Source of the DNA: Longimicrobiales bacterium
GTDB lineage: Bacteria; Gemmatimonadota; Gemmatimonadetes; Longimicrobiales; Gaopeijiaceae
DNA length: 64,000 nucleotides
Reading direction: 5' to 3'
NCBI GenBank assembly: GCA_028284495.1
Contig: JANQRP010000039.1
Coordinates: 1 to 64,000 of the forward strand
A program made the translations under genes and the position numbers. The notes under the pieces are model-generated. The model was not told the DNA's origin and ran no database searches. It was given only the letters and a program-made list of their open reading frames with translations. Positions 62,076 through 64,000 of the stretch are shown here, one piece after another. The stretch's first letter is position 1. Each line of letters begins with the position of its first letter.

Positions 62076-62552
62076 TCATCCGCGTCGACTCGGATCGCAG
62101 CCTTCGGTCTCGCGCGTGTCGACGATCTGGAGGATCTTCCAGCCACCGTCCGCGCGGACCATGGTGAACGCGTCCACGCCGCAGTGACTGAACTGGCCGT
62201 TCACGAAGAGATTGTAGGGGGTCCATGCGACGGCGAGTGGCCCGTCCACGAGCACGTCCTCGTCGAACGTCACCTCGTCGAGCTCGGCCTGACTGCCGAT
62301 GACGTTCTGGATGAAGTTCTCGATCGGCATCCCGGTGACGGTCGGGCCGGCCGTGTGCAGGCGCGCATCGGCGTGGAAGACGGACCGGATCTTCGCCTCG
62401 TCCTTCTCGCGCATCCCGTCGAACAGCGTCGTGACGACCGCCAGCACCTCCGCATCCGCCGCGTCCTGCGCCGCCCCGGCGGACGGAGCAGCGAGGCTCG
62501 TCGCCGACACCAGCGCCACCATGCACGCTCCCTTCCTCCACATCCCCCTCAT
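62076..62552 (-). CDS. Secreted NTF2/SnoaL-like protein
   Basis: A 158-residue protein with a signal peptide (KGACMVALVSATSLAAPSAGAAQ). The mature part has the cone-shaped NTF2-like fold: VLAVVTTLFDGMREKDEAKIRSVFHADARLH and DGGWKILQIVDTRET. ATG 62552 has GGAAGG about 6 nt upstream, which decides the start over ATG 62543. Family members bind small ligands or act as enzymes; no catalytic residues can be assigned. It lies upstream of, and next to, the MATE exporter. Confidence 0.83.
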   Translation of the reverse strand: MRGMWRKGACMVALVSATSLAAPSAGAAQDAADAEVLAVVTTLFDGMREKDEAKIRSVFHADARLHTAGPTVTGMPIENFIQNVIGSQAELDEVTFDEDVLVDGPLAVAWTPYNLFVNGQFSHCGVDAFTMVRADGGWKILQIVDTRETEGCDPSRRG

Positions 62553-62700
62553 GCTGCCCTTCCTCGCTCGAGTCGGACGGGGCGCCGCCTGCGCACCGTC
62601 GTCGGGAATCTGGCGGGAGCCGGCGCCGCCGAAAAGCGCACTTGTGGCCGTTCGCTCGACATCCGACACTCGTGGGAGACTTCCCACCGCCCGAGAGCCC

Positions 62701-63174
62701 GTGCGCTTCGACACCCCCGGCCCGCTGCTCCTCGATCTCTGGTCGCGCCTCTCGGGGATTCCCGGCGGTCCTCGTCTGTTCTCCTGGCTTCTGGGACGTC
62801 TGGTCCCCTACAGCGGCACCGTGCGGGCCCGCGTCATGTCGCTGGCTCCGGGCGAGGTCGAGGTGCGGCTGCCCGACCGGCGTCGCGTTCGCAACCACCT
62901 GGCGTCGGTGCACGCGGTGGCGCTCGTGAATCTCGGCGAGCTCGCGAGCGGTCTCGCGATCACGACGGCGCTCCCCGACGGCGTCCGCGGAATTCCGATC
63001 CGGCTCGAGACCGAGTTCGTGAAGAAGGCCCGGGGCGACATCCTCGCGCGCGCTCGCTTCGTATCCGGCGAGATCGGCGACGACGCGAACGTGACGCTCC
63101 AGGTGCCACTCACGGATCCCGACGACCAACTGGTTGCGCGCGTGACGGCCACGTGGCGGCTTCGGCGGTCATGA
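62701..63174 (+). CDS. Hotdog-fold thioesterase-like protein (DUF4442)
   Basis: A 157-residue protein from GTG 62701. It matches DUF4442/PaaI-like hotdog proteins: an N-terminal helical segment, VEVRLPDRRRVRNHLASVHAVALVNLGELASGLAI and FVKKARGDILARARF. Such proteins are thought to act on acyl-CoA-type thioesters, but the substrate is unknown. Its stop overlaps the next gene (ATGA). Confidence 0.82.
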   Translation: MRFDTPGPLLLDLWSRLSGIPGGPRLFSWLLGRLVPYSGTVRARVMSLAPGEVEVRLPDRRRVRNHLASVHAVALVNLGELASGLAITTALPDGVRGIPIRLETEFVKKARGDILARARFVSGEIGDDANVTLQVPLTDPDDQLVARVTATWRLRRS

Positions 63175-64000
63175 GCGCGCCGCTGGATACGCCGCTCACG
63201 CGAGACGCCGGCATCGAGGTTCCGCTGATCTGTGGTGCCATGTACCCCTGCTCGAACCCGGAGCTGGTCGCTGCCGCGTCCGACGCCGGCGCCATCGGGA
63301 TCGTGCAGCCGGTGTCGCTCACGTACGTCCACGGGTGGGACTTCAGGGAGGGCCTCCGCCACATCCGGTCGCTCACGGACCGGCCGATCGGCTTCAACGC
63401 GCTCATCGAGGCTTCGTCCCGCGCCTACGCCGAACGGATGGACCGGTGGATCGAGATCGCGCTCGAGGAGGGGGTGCGGTTCTTCGTGACGTCGCTGGGG
63501 AAGCCCGACGGCGTCGCCCGCCGGGTCCACGCGGCGGGGGGAAAGGTCTACCACGACGTGACGTCGCGGAAGTGGGCCGAGAAGGGCCTCGACTGCGGCG
63601 TGGACGGGCTCATCGCCGTCAATCGCGAAGCCGGCGGCCACGCCGGCCCGTCGTCGCCGGAGGCGCTGCTGGAGGAGCTTGCCGACCTCGGCCTCCCGGT
63701 GGTGTGCGCCGGCGGAGTGGCTACCCCGGACGACTTCGCCGGCGCGCTCGAGATGGGATACGCCGGGGCGCAGTGCGGCACCCGGTTCATCGCGACGGAC
63801 GAATGCTCGGCGAGTGACGAGTACAAGCGGGCCGTGGTCGAAGCGGACACCGACGACATCGTGCTGACGGAGCGGATCACGGGGGTGCCGGTCGCCGTGA
63901 TCGACACCCCCTGGGTGCGGGCGACGGGAACGAAGGCGGGCCCCTTCGAGCGCTGGATGCTGCGCGGTCACCGCCGGAAGCACTGGATGCGGACGATCTA
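63171..64000 (+). CDS. Nitronate monooxygenase / 2-nitropropane dioxygenase-like flavoprotein (3' end outside window)
   Basis: The first 276 codons of a TIM-barrel FMN protein. NMO-family features: VPLICGAMYPCSNPELVAAASDAGAIGIV, IGFNALIEAS, VNREAGGHAG (the catalytic-His region of NMOs) and the FMN-phosphate segment VVCAGGVATPDDFAGALEMGYAGAQCGTRFIATDE. The close relatives also include enoyl-ACP reductase FabK and PfaD-type proteins. Coupling to a hotdog protein suggests acyl metabolism (inference). The frame is open at the window end. Confidence 0.88.
   Translation, partial: MSAPLDTPLTRDAGIEVPLICGAMYPCSNPELVAAASDAGAIGIVQPVSLTYVHGWDFREGLRHIRSLTDRPIGFNALIEASSRAYAERMDRWIEIALEEGVRFFVTSLGKPDGVARRVHAAGGKVYHDVTSRKWAEKGLDCGVDGLIAVNREAGGHAGPSSPEALLEELADLGLPVVCAGGVATPDDFAGALEMGYAGAQCGTRFIATDECSASDEYKRAVVEADTDDIVLTERITGVPVAVIDTPWVRATGTKAGPFERWMLRGHRRKHWMRTI

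Overview
The window is one contiguous, very GC-rich bacterial chromosome segment (about 70% G+C by eye) with dense gene packing, frequent 4-nt start/stop overlaps (ATGA, GTGA, TTGA) and many GTG starts. It carries no insertion sequence, prophage, CRISPR array or rRNA. The gene content is that of a free-living Gram-negative-type bacterium: outer-membrane barrels, a lipoprotein, RNase Y, bacillithiol-type BshA, ergothioneine EgtB, and a secreted sortilin/BNR-repeat protein. This mix, with HD-GYP/GGDEF signalling, fits best with Gemmatimonadota or a nearby lineage. That placement is an inference from gene content, not from a phylogeny.

Layout. 1-10 kb (minus strand): truncated egtB; threonine synthesis (thrC-thrB) behind a DUF502 protein; a coupled catabolic cassette of flavin amino-acid oxidase, proline dehydrogenase and MFS transporter; and a large secreted BNR/VPS10-type protein. 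10-12.5 kb (plus): a GGDEF-REC-HD-GYP signalling protein and a zinc-ribbon membrane protein. 12.5-17 kb: a YbbA/YbbP-like ABC system divergent from a TesA-like SGNH lipoprotein and an SRPBCC protein. 17-24 kb: short-form rho, a Tat-exported class V aminotransferase followed by a 26-residue membrane microprotein ORF, an Asp-Arg-Arg repeat ORF coupled to a serine hydrolase, tRNA-Gly/tRNA-Cys, and an outer-membrane protein.

24-44 kb (minus) is a long housekeeping run, read from right to left: groES-groEL (CIRCE), thrS, an alginate-export-like barrel, rpmI-rplT-pheS-pheT, a coiled-coil protein, zapA, rny, folD, xseA-xseB-ispA-dxs, nadK, recN. infC is missing from its usual place before rpmI. That space instead holds an outer-membrane gene, a good promoter and a terminator-like leader hairpin.

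44-57 kb: a squalene/phytoene synthase (plus), then minus-strand secD-secF-tatD-mutL-miaA and bshA-uppP-nadC-birA-coaX, preceded by a REC-GGDEF protein whose phospho-acceptor Asp is Glu. 57-64 kb: SCO-like copper chaperone, murB with a likely non-canonical start, an esterase/membrane protein/LON-domain trio, a MATE exporter with a secreted NTF2-like protein, a hotdog-fold protein, and a nitronate-monooxygenase-like gene cut by the window end.

No single large undescribed system stands out. The most promising items are the oxidase-ProDH-MFS cassette, the DRR-repeat ORF coupled to a serine hydrolase, the aminotransferase-coupled microprotein, the unusual c-di-GMP proteins, and the rpmI and secD leader structures.
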